Source of the DNA: Phycisphaerae bacterium
Lineage (GTDB): Bacteria; Planctomycetota; Phycisphaerae; UBA1845
Direction of reading: 5' to 3'
Assembly (NCBI GenBank): GCA_013360585.1
Contig: JABWBH010000026.1
Span: 1-56,356, forward strand
DNA length: 56,356 nt
The notes below the pieces were generated by a model. That model made no database searches, was not told the DNA's origin, and was given only the letters and a program-made list of their open reading frames with translations. Shown here piece after piece: positions 35,459 through 43,647 of this stretch (within the stretch, counting starts at the first letter, position 1; each line of letters begins with the position of its first letter). A program made the translations under genes and the position numbers.

Positions 35459-37222
35459 TCAACCCGGAAGCTGGCCGGCTTCGCGCAGCCAGCCTTCAAT
35501 CTGGTCCCGGATGACGCGCAGCCGCGGAAGGATGTCCTCGCGGTTTCGGGCAGCGGCCGCATCCAGCGCGCTGCGGATCGTCTTGTGTGCTTTCAGCAAC
35601 ACGTCGACGTTCCGCGCTCCGGATTGCTCCGCGTTGATGATGTAAGCCCTCGCCAGCGTCTCCAGGTACTCCGGAAAATCCGGACCGGAAAGTTCGCACA
35701 CGCGCTCGGCGATGAGTTGCGCCTTCATCGGGTCACGCAGCTCGGGCCTCGGAACGTCCAGCAGAAACCGCGCGAACTGATCGGCGATCCCCGGATCGTC
35801 CGGCGCCAGCAGCGTCGCCTCCTTCAGCAATCGGCTGGCCTCCTCGTAACGTCCCTGCTCCTCCACCAGCGAAACCAACCCGCTGAAGGCGTGCATATTG
35901 TTGGGGTCGTGCTCAATCGTCTTGCGGTAGTGCGTTTCCGCCGCCGCTAGGTCGCGGCGTCCCGGAACCGGATCCCGGTAAAGCAATTCCGCCAGTTGAT
36001 AATGCGCCAGCCAGAAATCATCCCGCCGCAGCAACACCTCGCGGAATTGCTCGATCGCGCCGTCCCGGTTGTTTTCCGACAGCAGAGCCACCGCGTAGTT
36101 GCATCGCGCCTCCAGCATCATCGCGTCAGCCGCCAGCGCCCCGAGGAAGCAACGCTTCGCCTCCGCCAGCAGAAGCGGATGAAGCCGCGCCGGAGCGGAA
36201 GGAAGCCGGCGCGTCAGAACAATGTTGCCCAGCATGTTCAAGGAGGCCGCGTCATCCGGCTGATTCAGGAGATGAAGACGCAACGCCGCCTCCGCCTCCT
36301 CCGCCCGACCCGCGTCGGCCAGCCGCCACCAGTGCGCAAGACGAAGCGCCTCGGTCGAAGTGCGGCGCCGCAACGCTAGCAGATGAGGATCGACGAACGC
36401 CGTGTTCTCCGGCCGGTCCGTCGCGCCCGCGGCGATCTCCTCGGCTTCGCTCACCCGGTCCAGCGCGTTCAGCGCCTCAACCAGCGCCGCTCGCGCCGTG
36501 TGATAATCCGGCGCAATCTGAAGCGCCTTGCGAAAGTGCGGCTCGGCTTCTTTCGGACGCTGACGCCGCGTCTCCAGAACGCCTAGCCCGAAATACGCGG
36601 GCGCAACCTCGCCCTTTTCCAGCACGCGCTCAAACGCCCGGTGAACCTCCGCATCCGGCGTAGGTGCGGCGCCCGCCGCCGCCGGTCCCGCGTTCAGTTT
36701 CAGCATCAGTTCCGCGCGACGCAGCAAGGCAGCCTGATCCTCAATGTCGGATGACAGCGCCGCGTTCACCTGGTTCAGCGCCTCGCCCGTCAAGCCGGCG
36801 CGTTCCGCCACGTCCGCCAGGTAGTAACGGCACAGGAATTGATCGTCATCAAACCCGCGAAGCTCGGAGCGCTTAAGAAGGTCGAGCACGAACTCGTACC
36901 AGTCCTTTGCGTGATCGAGATACCCCTGCCCGTGCAGCAGCATCGCCACATTGAACGCCTGCTCCGGAAGCCGGCGTGGAACCGCGAGATTCGTGACTTC
37001 GGCGTAGTCCAGATCGAACTGCTCGCGTACCAGCGGATCGAGTGACTCGAGGTCCGGGAGCGGCAAGCCGGCGATCGCCGATTTGAGCGCGTCCAGCAAG
37101 GTCGGCGGCGGGGGCTTCTTTTTCGTATCCTTGCGGCAGGACGGCGCGACGGCCAGCGCGAGAACGACCAGCGCAAGACCGATCCGCACCCCCCAGCCGC
37201 GATTTCCGATCAAGCAATACAT
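35459..37222 (-). CDS. TPR-repeat lipoprotein
   Basis: This 587-residue protein has a signal peptide with lipobox-like VAPSC (Cys29), a Lys/Pro linker and about ten TPR-like repeats across the rest (for example APAYFGLGVLETRRQRPKEAEPHFRKALQIAPDYHTARAALVEAL and ETHYRKTIEHDPNNMHAFSGLVSLVEEQGRYEEASRLLKEATLLAPDDP). It probably acts as a scaffold on the periplasmic face. No enzyme domain is seen. It lies downstream of the M1 peptidase gene with a 167-base gap, which contains a 6-bp hairpin (37289-37305) without a U-run. Confidence 0.75.
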   Translation of the reverse strand: MYCLIGNRGWGVRIGLALVVLALAVAPSCRKDTKKKPPPPTLLDALKSAIAGLPLPDLESLDPLVREQFDLDYAEVTNLAVPRRLPEQAFNVAMLLHGQGYLDHAKDWYEFVLDLLKRSELRGFDDDQFLCRYYLADVAERAGLTGEALNQVNAALSSDIEDQAALLRRAELMLKLNAGPAAAGAAPTPDAEVHRAFERVLEKGEVAPAYFGLGVLETRRQRPKEAEPHFRKALQIAPDYHTARAALVEALNALDRVSEAEEIAAGATDRPENTAFVDPHLLALRRRTSTEALRLAHWWRLADAGRAEEAEAALRLHLLNQPDDAASLNMLGNIVLTRRLPSAPARLHPLLLAEAKRCFLGALAADAMMLEARCNYAVALLSENNRDGAIEQFREVLLRRDDFWLAHYQLAELLYRDPVPGRRDLAAAETHYRKTIEHDPNNMHAFSGLVSLVEEQGRYEEASRLLKEATLLAPDDPGIADQFARFLLDVPRPELRDPMKAQLIAERVCELSGPDFPEYLETLARAYIINAEQSGARNVDVLLKAHKTIRSALDAAAARNREDILPRLRVIRDQIEGWLREAGQLPG

Positions 37223-37389
37223 GATCCTGTCCTGGAACCTGAACCGCCCGCATTCCCAAGTTACAAGTTCGGTGCATCAATCCGGATCGCGGACTTCCGG
37301 TCCGCAGCACGGACACAGCAGAACTCCACGTTTCGGTTCAATTGCAGGAACTTACGATTCAACACACGAGGTCGTTGCCCCGCCCGAAC

Positions 37390-40155
37390 TCACGCCGCGC
37401 TGCGCACTCCCGTCGCTTCGGCGCGAAGTAGCGCCCCGGGCGCCGGCACAGAACCACCCGTCGTTCCTGATCCGGAAGAAGGCGGCGGCGCTCCACGGCG
37501 CCCTTCACGAGGCGCCTTCGGAGAAGAAGGTTCCGCAGCTCCGCCTGCGGGGCTGTCAGGGGCGGTGTCGCCCTTTTTCTTATCTTTCTTGTTTGCCTCT
37601 TTCTTCGCTTTCTTCTTGTCTTTCTTCTCGGCCTTTTTGTCCTTGCGCGCGTCCTTCTTCGGGTTCGCCTCAATGCGTTCGATCGTCCGCTGGGCGTCGC
37701 GCCGGATGCGCTCGCTGGTTCCGCTTTCCGCAAGCTCCTTCAGCTTCGGCAGCACGCTTTTTGCCGGTTTTCCGATCTGCCCCAGCGCGGAAAGCACACC
37801 CCCGAGGAAACGCTCCGACTCGCCTTCAAGAAACCGCGCAAGATGCTTCACCACCCGCGACTTGTCCGCCGACGGACATTCCTCGCGAGCGCAGTGTCTT
37901 GCCAACGCCTGCACTGCTTCCCGCCGGATCGTCGAAGGCTTCCCACGCTGCGACCACTCGATGAAGATATCCAGCGCCGCCGCATCCGCGATCTCTCCCA
38001 GACCCCGCAGCACCGCCCGCCGGATCATCTCGTCGTGCGAGTCACGCGTCATCAGCCCCGCAAGAAACGCCGACGCCCCCTCAGGCTTGTGCGCCGCGTA
38101 CGCCTCGATCGCCGCGCCTTCAACCCGGTAACTCGGATCCCCCGACTCCGCGATTTTCCTCAACCGCTCCGCGATCGCCGCGTCCGCCGTCACCTTCCCC
38201 AACGCATCTACGCAAGCCAACCGGATCCGCGGGTTCCTCGCCACGGTCCCCGCAAGCAGCCCCTCGCGGGCCGCAGGCGTGTCCGCTTTGCTCAACCGGC
38301 TCGTCAGCGCCCGCGCCAACGTCGGGTGCGGCTCGGTCCCCAACACCTCGACCATCACCGCAACGTCCGCGTCCGTCGCCTCCTTCGAAAGCGCCTCCGC
38401 CGCGCGGATGCGCCCGCTCAGGCTTGCCCCGGTTCTCAGCTCCGCCGCCCACCACATCCGCGGCGTCTCGATCTTCAACTCCCCGAGCATCACCTGCTCC
38501 GGGTCGAGGCTGACCCGCGACGGTTCCGACGCACACGGAATGCGGAACTCGTGCTCCGCGTCCCGCAGCCAGTGCAACGAGCGCTGCGGTGGGACGCCGA
38601 ACGCCACGATCTCAACCTCCAGCGGCATCTCAAAAGGCTCGCCTTCCGACTTCTGCTTGACGGTCAGAATCAACACGCGGTCATCCGCTGACCAGCGACA
38701 CCCCACGTCGATCACCGGGTGCCCCGCGCGCTCCGTCCAGTCGTAGAAGAACCGCTCCAGCGACCCGCCGTACTCCGCCTCCACCACCCGCCGGAACTCG
38801 TGCGTCTCCACCGCCTGATGCCGGTATTTCGCCAGGTAACGCTGCACCGCGCGCCAGAACGTCTCCTCGCCCACCCGCGCCTTCAGCGCGTGCAGCATGA
38901 ACCCCGCCTTCTGATACACGCGCGCGTCGAACATCCGGTCCGCGTTGCGGTAGTCGCGGTCCACCATCGGAGCGGCTGCCCCGCCTGCCAGCGCCGCCTC
39001 GCGGAAACGATGCAGCACCGACTGATACCCGTCTCGCCCCTCGGCGCGCTCCGCCCAGACCGCCTCGAAGAAACTGGCGAAGCCCTCATTCAACCAGACA
39101 TGCGACCATGTCCGGCAGGTCACCAGGTCGCCGAACCACTGATGCGCCAGTTCATGCGCGATCAGATCATCCGCGTCTCCGTCGAGGTGTGCCCGGTCGT
39201 CGTGCAGCACGCCCGTCCCCAGCGTCGTCGCGCTGGTGTTCTCCATCCCGCCCCCGAACTGCTCGGCGCAGATCTGCGCGTACTTGTCCCACGGGTAGTC
39301 CACGCCGATCTTCCCAGAAAAATAATCCAGCATCTCCAGCGTGCGCCCGAAAGCGTTCTTCACCTGAGATTCGCGGCCCGGCGGAACGTAGTACGTCACC
39401 GGACGCCCGCGCCACTCCTCCTGCGCCACCGTGAATTGCCCCACCACCAGCGTGATCAGGTAGCTCGGGTGCGGCTTTTCCTGATGCCAGTGAAACGTCA
39501 CCCGACCGTCCGGGGCGTCCTTCCTGGAAACCAGCCGGCCGTTGGACACGACCTCATTGCCCTGCGCCGCCGTGACGATCAATTCCGTCGTCTGAAGCTC
39601 GCTCGGATCGTCGAAGCAGGGGATCCAGTGCCGCGTGTAATTCGACTGCCCCTGCGACCAGACTTGCAGCGGAATCTGAGGATCGCCCTCCGTCGGCGCG
39701 AAAAAGTGCAGCCCGCGCGAAGGCTTCTCCACCACGTAGCGAACGATCACCGTCACCGTCTCGCCGGCGCTTGCCGCCGGAGGGGGCAGCTCGACGGTCA
39801 GCCGCCCGTTCTCAGTCGCGTATTCCGCGTCCACCGGTGCTCCCGGTCCACGCCGGATCCGCACGCCCCCGACGCTCAACTCGACAGCGTCCAGCTCAAC
39901 CCGTGACGCAGGCCGCGTCGCTTTCAGGTCGATCGTCGCCTCGCTCTCCACCCGGCGAGCCTCCAGATCGACGCTCAGAACAACCTTGATGTGCGTCAAG
40001 TCCCACGGCCGGTCCGGCGCGAACTGCGTATCCGCCCGCAACGAAACCGCCGACGCGATCGAAATCGTCGCCAGCGCCGCCCCGAGGCGCCCTCGCCGAA
40101 CCGCCGTCTTCGCCGCGGGCTTCGGCGCCCGCCCCCCGTGCGCTGTGCTGGTCAT
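37390..40155 (-). CDS. M1-family zinc aminopeptidase with HEAT repeats
   Basis: This exported protein of about 921 residues is an M1 metallopeptidase: GGMEN substrate loop (about 302-306), HELAH zinc site (334-338) with the third ligand Glu in WLNEGFASFF (about 357). Domains in order: signal-like N-terminus, N-terminal beta domain, thermolysin-like catalytic domain, ERAP/HEAT-like repeats (EGLLAGTVARNPRIRLACVDALGKV ...), then a highly Lys-rich tail with many K/D dipeptides and a Pro/Gly end. The tail is unusual for the family. ATG 40155 is chosen over 40191. UPF0173 lies 11 bases upstream. Confidence 0.9.
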   Translation of the reverse strand: MTSTAHGGRAPKPAAKTAVRRGRLGAALATISIASAVSLRADTQFAPDRPWDLTHIKVVLSVDLEARRVESEATIDLKATRPASRVELDAVELSVGGVRIRRGPGAPVDAEYATENGRLTVELPPPAASAGETVTVIVRYVVEKPSRGLHFFAPTEGDPQIPLQVWSQGQSNYTRHWIPCFDDPSELQTTELIVTAAQGNEVVSNGRLVSRKDAPDGRVTFHWHQEKPHPSYLITLVVGQFTVAQEEWRGRPVTYYVPPGRESQVKNAFGRTLEMLDYFSGKIGVDYPWDKYAQICAEQFGGGMENTSATTLGTGVLHDDRAHLDGDADDLIAHELAHQWFGDLVTCRTWSHVWLNEGFASFFEAVWAERAEGRDGYQSVLHRFREAALAGGAAAPMVDRDYRNADRMFDARVYQKAGFMLHALKARVGEETFWRAVQRYLAKYRHQAVETHEFRRVVEAEYGGSLERFFYDWTERAGHPVIDVGCRWSADDRVLILTVKQKSEGEPFEMPLEVEIVAFGVPPQRSLHWLRDAEHEFRIPCASEPSRVSLDPEQVMLGELKIETPRMWWAAELRTGASLSGRIRAAEALSKEATDADVAVMVEVLGTEPHPTLARALTSRLSKADTPAAREGLLAGTVARNPRIRLACVDALGKVTADAAIAERLRKIAESGDPSYRVEGAAIEAYAAHKPEGASAFLAGLMTRDSHDEMIRRAVLRGLGEIADAAALDIFIEWSQRGKPSTIRREAVQALARHCAREECPSADKSRVVKHLARFLEGESERFLGGVLSALGQIGKPAKSVLPKLKELAESGTSERIRRDAQRTIERIEANPKKDARKDKKAEKKDKKKAKKEANKKDKKKGDTAPDSPAGGAAEPSSPKAPREGRRGAPPPSSGSGTTGGSVPAPGALLRAEATGVRSAA

Positions 40156-40166
40156 TCCGACATCCC

Positions 40167-40892
40167 TTACCCCAGTCCCTCCGCCGTCCACGCCACCGCC
40201 GTCCCCGGTTCCAGCGTCACCACCCGGTCACGCAAAGTCGCCGGAAGCGCTCGACGAAACTCCTCCGCGCTCCCCGCCAACACCGGAAAGGTCCGGTAGT
40301 GGATCGGCAGGATCGCGGCCGGTTGCAACATCTCCGCCGCCAGCGCCGCCCCCTGCGCCCCCATCGTAAAAAGGTCGCCGATCGGCAGACACGCAATCTT
40401 CGGCGACCACATCCGCGCGATCAGCGCCATGTCGCTGAAAACGTCCGTGTCTCCCGCGTGGTAGACCGATGCTACGCCGGGCGCCTCGACGATCACGCCG
40501 TTAGGCATCCCCGCGTACATCAGTCCCTGCGGCGCATCCAGCGCCGATGAGTGATACGCGCGCGTCATCCGCACCGTCACGCCCGCGACGCGCTGCGTCC
40601 CACCCGTGTTCATCCCCTGATAACGCCCGACGCCGATCGTCTTCTGCAATGCACAGCACAGGTCGTAATTCGCCACCACCGGCGGGTCGAACTTCCGGAT
40701 CAGCGCCTCTGCGTCCCCCACGTGGTCCGCATGACCGTGGGTCAGGATCAGAAGATCGCACCGGGCTTGCTGCTTCTCACGCGACGGACATGACGGGTTA
40801 CCCGACAGCCACGGGTCGATCAGAATGACCCGCCCGTCCGGCAGCGTCAGCCGCACCGCCGAATGTCCCAGCCACGTCAGGTTCGCGCTCAT
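40167..40892 (-). CDS. UPF0173 metal-dependent hydrolase (metallo-beta-lactamase fold)
   Basis: This 241-residue protein of the UPF0173 family has WLGHSAVRL, LIDPWLSGNP, the metal-binding LILTHGHADHVGD (HxHxDH) and a later HYRTFPVLAGSAEEFRRAL. It is likely a cytoplasmic hydrolase with two metals; the substrate is unknown. The real start is ATG 40892 (MSANLTWLGHS). The selenoprotein gene lies 16 bases upstream, so co-transcription is likely. Confidence 0.9.
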   Translation of the reverse strand: MSANLTWLGHSAVRLTLPDGRVILIDPWLSGNPSCPSREKQQARCDLLILTHGHADHVGDAEALIRKFDPPVVANYDLCCALQKTIGVGRYQGMNTGGTQRVAGVTVRMTRAYHSSALDAPQGLMYAGMPNGVIVEAPGVASVYHAGDTDVFSDMALIARMWSPKIACLPIGDLFTMGAQGAALAAEMLQPAAILPIHYRTFPVLAGSAEEFRRALPATLRDRVVTLEPGTAVAWTAEGLG

Positions 40893-40908
40893 CCTCGCAG
40901 GGTATCCG

Positions 40909-41154
40909 TCACGGCTTCTTCCTGGCCGCATCCGTCATCCGACCGATTTCGTTAAGCACCTCCGCATGTTCCGGAAACCGGTCCCGCTTGTGCTTGCTCC
41001 AGACCTCTTTCCCGTCCACGTGGACGTCGAAAACGCCTCCGCTGCCTTCGATCAGCTTCGGCTCCACTTCGAACTCCCTCCGGATCGCATCCGCCAGACC
41101 GGCGGCTTTCGGAAGGTAGTTTCACTGCGTGCAATACTTGATCGTGATCTGCAT
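40909..41154 (-). CDS. SelW/Rdx-type selenoprotein with in-frame UGA
   Basis: Read through an in-frame TGA (41124-41122), this 81-residue protein begins MQITIKYCTQUNYLPKAAGL: a Cys8-Thr-Gln-Sec11 redox motif at the position where SelW/Rdx proteins have CxxC or CxxU. It continues with FEVEPKLIEGSGG, VFDVHVDGKEVWSKHKR and FPEHAEV, which match the thioredoxin-like Rdx fold (GxGGxFDV, fSK, FP). A strong Shine-Dalgarno AGGAG lies 6-8 bases before the ATG, and a SECIS-like hairpin follows the UGA. If TGA were a stop only ten codons would remain. It is predicted to be a thiol/selenol oxidoreductase. Confidence 0.88.
41091..41105 (-). promoter_or_regulatory. Bacterial SECIS-like hairpin of the SelW gene
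   Basis: On the minus strand a perfect 5-bp stem CCGCC/GGCGG encloses the loop GGUCU. The loop begins 22 bases after the UGA, inside the 16-37 base window for bacterial SECIS apical loops, and carries the GGUC seen in E. coli fdhF. It lies wholly inside the coding region, as bacterial SECIS elements do. Confidence 0.75.
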
Positions 41155-41306
41155 GTCCGCTCCTCAGATGAACTGACCTTAACTGAATTGCAGGCGGCGC
41201 CGCCTTCTACCAGACGCCGCCGGCACTCTCCTCAGCGCCCGCCTGCCGACGCCGTCCGGTTCAGCGGATTCCGCGCCGGACCGGCAATTATACCCGGAGG
41301 AACCGC

Positions 41307-41360
41307 CGAACCAACCCGCACGCCGCATGTCGCCTTGTTCTCGAACCAACCCGCACGCCG
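41307..41360. repeat. 19-bp direct repeat, two copies 35 bp apart
   Basis: CGAACCAACCCGCACGCCG occurs at 41307-41325 and 41342-41360. The second copy runs into an inverted repeat GCCGTGC/GCACGGC. The region 41155-41508 holds no supported gene. Confidence 0.7.
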
Positions 41361-41380
41361 TGCGCCGCACGGCGCATCAC

Positions 41381-41474
41381 CAGCCGCGGCAGCGGCGGAA
41401 GACTCCAGCCCACGGTGCCAGCCGTGGGAGCGCAAGGCATATCAAGCCCTCAGCCGCGGCAGCGGCGGAAGAAC
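41381..41474. repeat. REP-like hairpin cluster (order A-B-A) with no transposase
   Basis: Module A (CAGCCGCGGCAGCGGC then GGAAGAC) is at 41381-41403. Module B, a 7-bp stem CCCACGG/CCGTGGG, is at 41409-41428. A second A followed by GGAAGAA is at 41451-41473. Order and sequences match the cluster upstream of the Y1 transposase at 2791-2883, so these are copies of one dispersed element. Confidence 0.75.
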
Positions 41475-41508
41475 GCCCGAATCCACGCCGATGCGCCGCC
41501 ACCGTGCG

Positions 41509-42504
41509 TCACGCGCCGCCCGTCGTCGCCTGAAGAAGCATGAACTGCGAGAAGTTGAACCCCGCATGCATGACGATCGCGGGAACCAGCGACCGCCGCC
41601 AGATCGTCAGCAGGCTCATCACCACCGACAACACCGCGATCATCGGCAGCACGAACCACTCCTGGTCAAACAGGTGCAGTCCGGTGAAAACAACCGTGCT
41701 CGTCAGCACCGCCGCCCACCACGACCCCAGCAAACGCCGCAGCCGCGGCATCAGCAGTCCCCGGAAAAGCATTTCCTCATTCAGCGACACGAACATCGCC
41801 AGCAGCGCGAAGCCTCCGATCGACAGGTTCGGAACAAACGCCTTCAGCCGCTCGGTGTTGTCGTCCAGTCTGTCTCGTTGCTCCGGGAAAAGCACGAACG
41901 AGACCAGGCCGAACACCACCGCCACCCCCAGCATCGCCCCCGCCCCCGCGACCCCGATCAAAGTGTTCAGCGGCAGCCCTTGCAGGGTCGCGCCGACGCA
42001 CGCGGGCCGCTGTCGCCGAAGCACAAGCAGCAGCGCCGTCCCCGCCACGTAGAACCCCGCCCGCGCCGCCATCATCGGCAGCAGCAGAGGCTTCAGTTGC
42101 GAGGGATCCTCAAAAACCGAGACCCCTTTCGTCAGCGCGATCAGCGCCGTGAACCCGACCTCGAACATCAGAAAGATGAGCAACACCACCCCGCAATCCG
42201 CCAGGGCGGCGAGCCGGCTCTGCGAGCGCAGAAGCATCGGATCCCGATCAGGCGTCGCCTCGCCCGTGAAACCTCGCTCGACCGCGTCGAACGCCGCCCA
42301 GACTCCCGGCGCGGACGCGCCATCCGACCACGTCACCGGTCGCGCCCACGGCACAAACACAGCCGCCGGCGCCTCGACGACCGGAACCCTCCCGCGGACC
42401 TCCGAATCTCCAGCACCTGTCTCACCGAGCGGCGCTGAGGCGTCACTGACCCCGGAGTCCCCGTCGCCCGGAGCGTCATCGGATTGCCACGTATTCGAAT
42501 TCAC
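41509..42504 (-). CDS. CPBP-family intramembrane metalloprotease
   Basis: This multi-pass protein of about 331 residues belongs to the CAAX protease/bacteriocin-processing family. Motifs are EEMLFRGLLMPRL (Glu pair), FTGLHLFDQEW (His) and VMHAGFNFSQF (second His). The N-terminal 100 residues are a disordered cytoplasmic or periplasmic region rich in Asp, Gly and Ala. GTG 42504 is preferred because the frame's earlier start at 42651 would run into the CDGSH gene. Substrate is unknown. Confidence 0.85.
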   Translation of the reverse strand: MNSNTWQSDDAPGDGDSGVSDASAPLGETGAGDSEVRGRVPVVEAPAAVFVPWARPVTWSDGASAPGVWAAFDAVERGFTGEATPDRDPMLLRSQSRLAALADCGVVLLIFLMFEVGFTALIALTKGVSVFEDPSQLKPLLLPMMAARAGFYVAGTALLLVLRRQRPACVGATLQGLPLNTLIGVAGAGAMLGVAVVFGLVSFVLFPEQRDRLDDNTERLKAFVPNLSIGGFALLAMFVSLNEEMLFRGLLMPRLRRLLGSWWAAVLTSTVVFTGLHLFDQEWFVLPMIAVLSVVMSLLTIWRRSLVPAIVMHAGFNFSQFMLLQATTGGA

Positions 42505-42590
42505 GCGGGTTATTTCGTTCAAAAAGACGCACGCGACGACAGACGCGAACCTTGAAGCGTTGAACGCACGTGGAGGCCTCGTCGGTCGTT

Positions 42591-42836
42591 TCACGAAGGC
42601 GGCGTCTTGTGCGTCCCGTCGCACCACGGCAGCGACGCACTCCGGTGACACTGACAGACGGCCTTGCGCCCCGGCGAGGGGACATCAACCACCTTCGGCG
42701 CCAACCCCGTGCCTTCCCGGGCGTGCGATCCGTCGCAATACGGCAGGTTCGCCGACAACCCGCACTGACAATACGCCTTCCGTCCCGCCGTCTCCTCGAT
42801 GACCAGCGGCGCCGTCCCGTGTTTCGGTGCTTGCAT
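42591..42836 (-). CDS. Double CDGSH iron-sulfur protein
   Basis: This protein of 81 residues has two CDGSH-type 2Fe-2S sites, CQCGLSANLPYCDGSH and CQCHRSASLPWCDGTH, each three Cys and one His. The pair in one chain resembles the MitoNEET-related double-CDGSH class found in bacteria. ATG 42836 is chosen because GGGAGG lies 9 bases upstream. Its role is probably redox or iron-sulfur handling. Confidence 0.88.
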   Translation of the reverse strand: MQAPKHGTAPLVIEETAGRKAYCQCGLSANLPYCDGSHAREGTGLAPKVVDVPSPGRKAVCQCHRSASLPWCDGTHKTPPS

Positions 42837-42869
42837 GCGACCGACCTCCCATCCTTTATTCAAGCGCCT

Positions 42870-43448
42870 TCACGGCGGCGGAATCACCTTGACAAGCTCA
42901 AGCATCGGCTTGAACTGTTCCGCGTCGCAACGCTCGCAAAGCTCGAACAACACGCTTTCGACCGTCGTGACGCGCACCCCCGCCTGCCTCATGCGATGCA
43001 GCGCCGTCTCGTGCGACATCGCCCCGCGCGATCCGACCGCGTCCGCGCACACGAACACGTCGTAATCCTGACACACCAGATCCAACGCGCTTTGCAATAT
43101 GCAGACGTGCGTCTCGACCCCCGCGACCAGCACCTGCGTGCGCCCCGATTCCTGCAGCGCGTCGCGGACCTGCGGCGTCCCGCAGACGCTGAAGGACGGT
43201 TTCTCGATCACCTGCGCGCCCGAATCCTTCAACGCATCGAGCACGCTCGCGTCCGTGCGACCCAGTCCGCGCGGGTATTGCTCCGTCACAAGAATCGGCA
43301 GGTCGAACACTCTCGCGCCTCGTATGAGCTGCCGAACCCCCTCCAGCACGCGCGCTCCGTCGCGGATCGCGGGCATCAGCTTCTCCTGCACGTCGATCAC
43401 CGCGAGCATCGCCCGTTTCGGTTCAAGTCGATCCGGTCGCAGAAACAT
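42870..43448 (-). CDS. Isochorismatase-like hydrolase
   Basis: This 192-residue cysteine hydrolase shows the catalytic triad: Asp in LAVIDVQEKLMPAI, Lys in the VIEKPSFSV region and Cys in VAGVETHVCILQSALDL. The family covers isochorismatases, nicotinamidases and related amidases; YcaC-like members also fit. The substrate cannot be told. It is upstream of the CDGSH gene with a 33-base gap. Confidence 0.87.
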   Translation of the reverse strand: MFLRPDRLEPKRAMLAVIDVQEKLMPAIRDGARVLEGVRQLIRGARVFDLPILVTEQYPRGLGRTDASVLDALKDSGAQVIEKPSFSVCGTPQVRDALQESGRTQVLVAGVETHVCILQSALDLVCQDYDVFVCADAVGSRGAMSHETALHRMRQAGVRVTTVESVLFELCERCDAEQFKPMLELVKVIPPP

Positions 43449-43550
43449 CCCTCGATCCCCGCCGCTGACGGCACTGATCCCCCGAACGACTTGTACTGTA
43501 ATGCCCGGTCGCGACCCGCAAAAGCGCCAGCGGCGACCTCCCGGCGCGAC

Positions 43551-43567
43551 GGTCCGGAAACCGGACC
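43551..43567. promoter_or_regulatory. Perfect inverted repeat in a divergent intergenic region
   Basis: GGTCCGG (43551-43557), AAA, CCGGACC (43561-43567): a 7-bp stem with a 3-base loop and no T-run, between divergent genes starting at 43448 and 43648. It is an operator or RNA hairpin candidate. Confidence 0.4.
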
Positions 43568-43647
43568 CCCGTGTATGCGACTTTCGGACCTCGACGGCGC
43601 GGACGCGCGGCTTCTGCGCCTACAATTCCGCGAAGGAGGGGAACTGA

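Noticed and set aside
37289-37305. Hairpin GCGGAC-TTCCG-GTCCGC between the M1 and TPR genes
   Set aside because: No U-tract and no clear role; noted within the TPR entry only.
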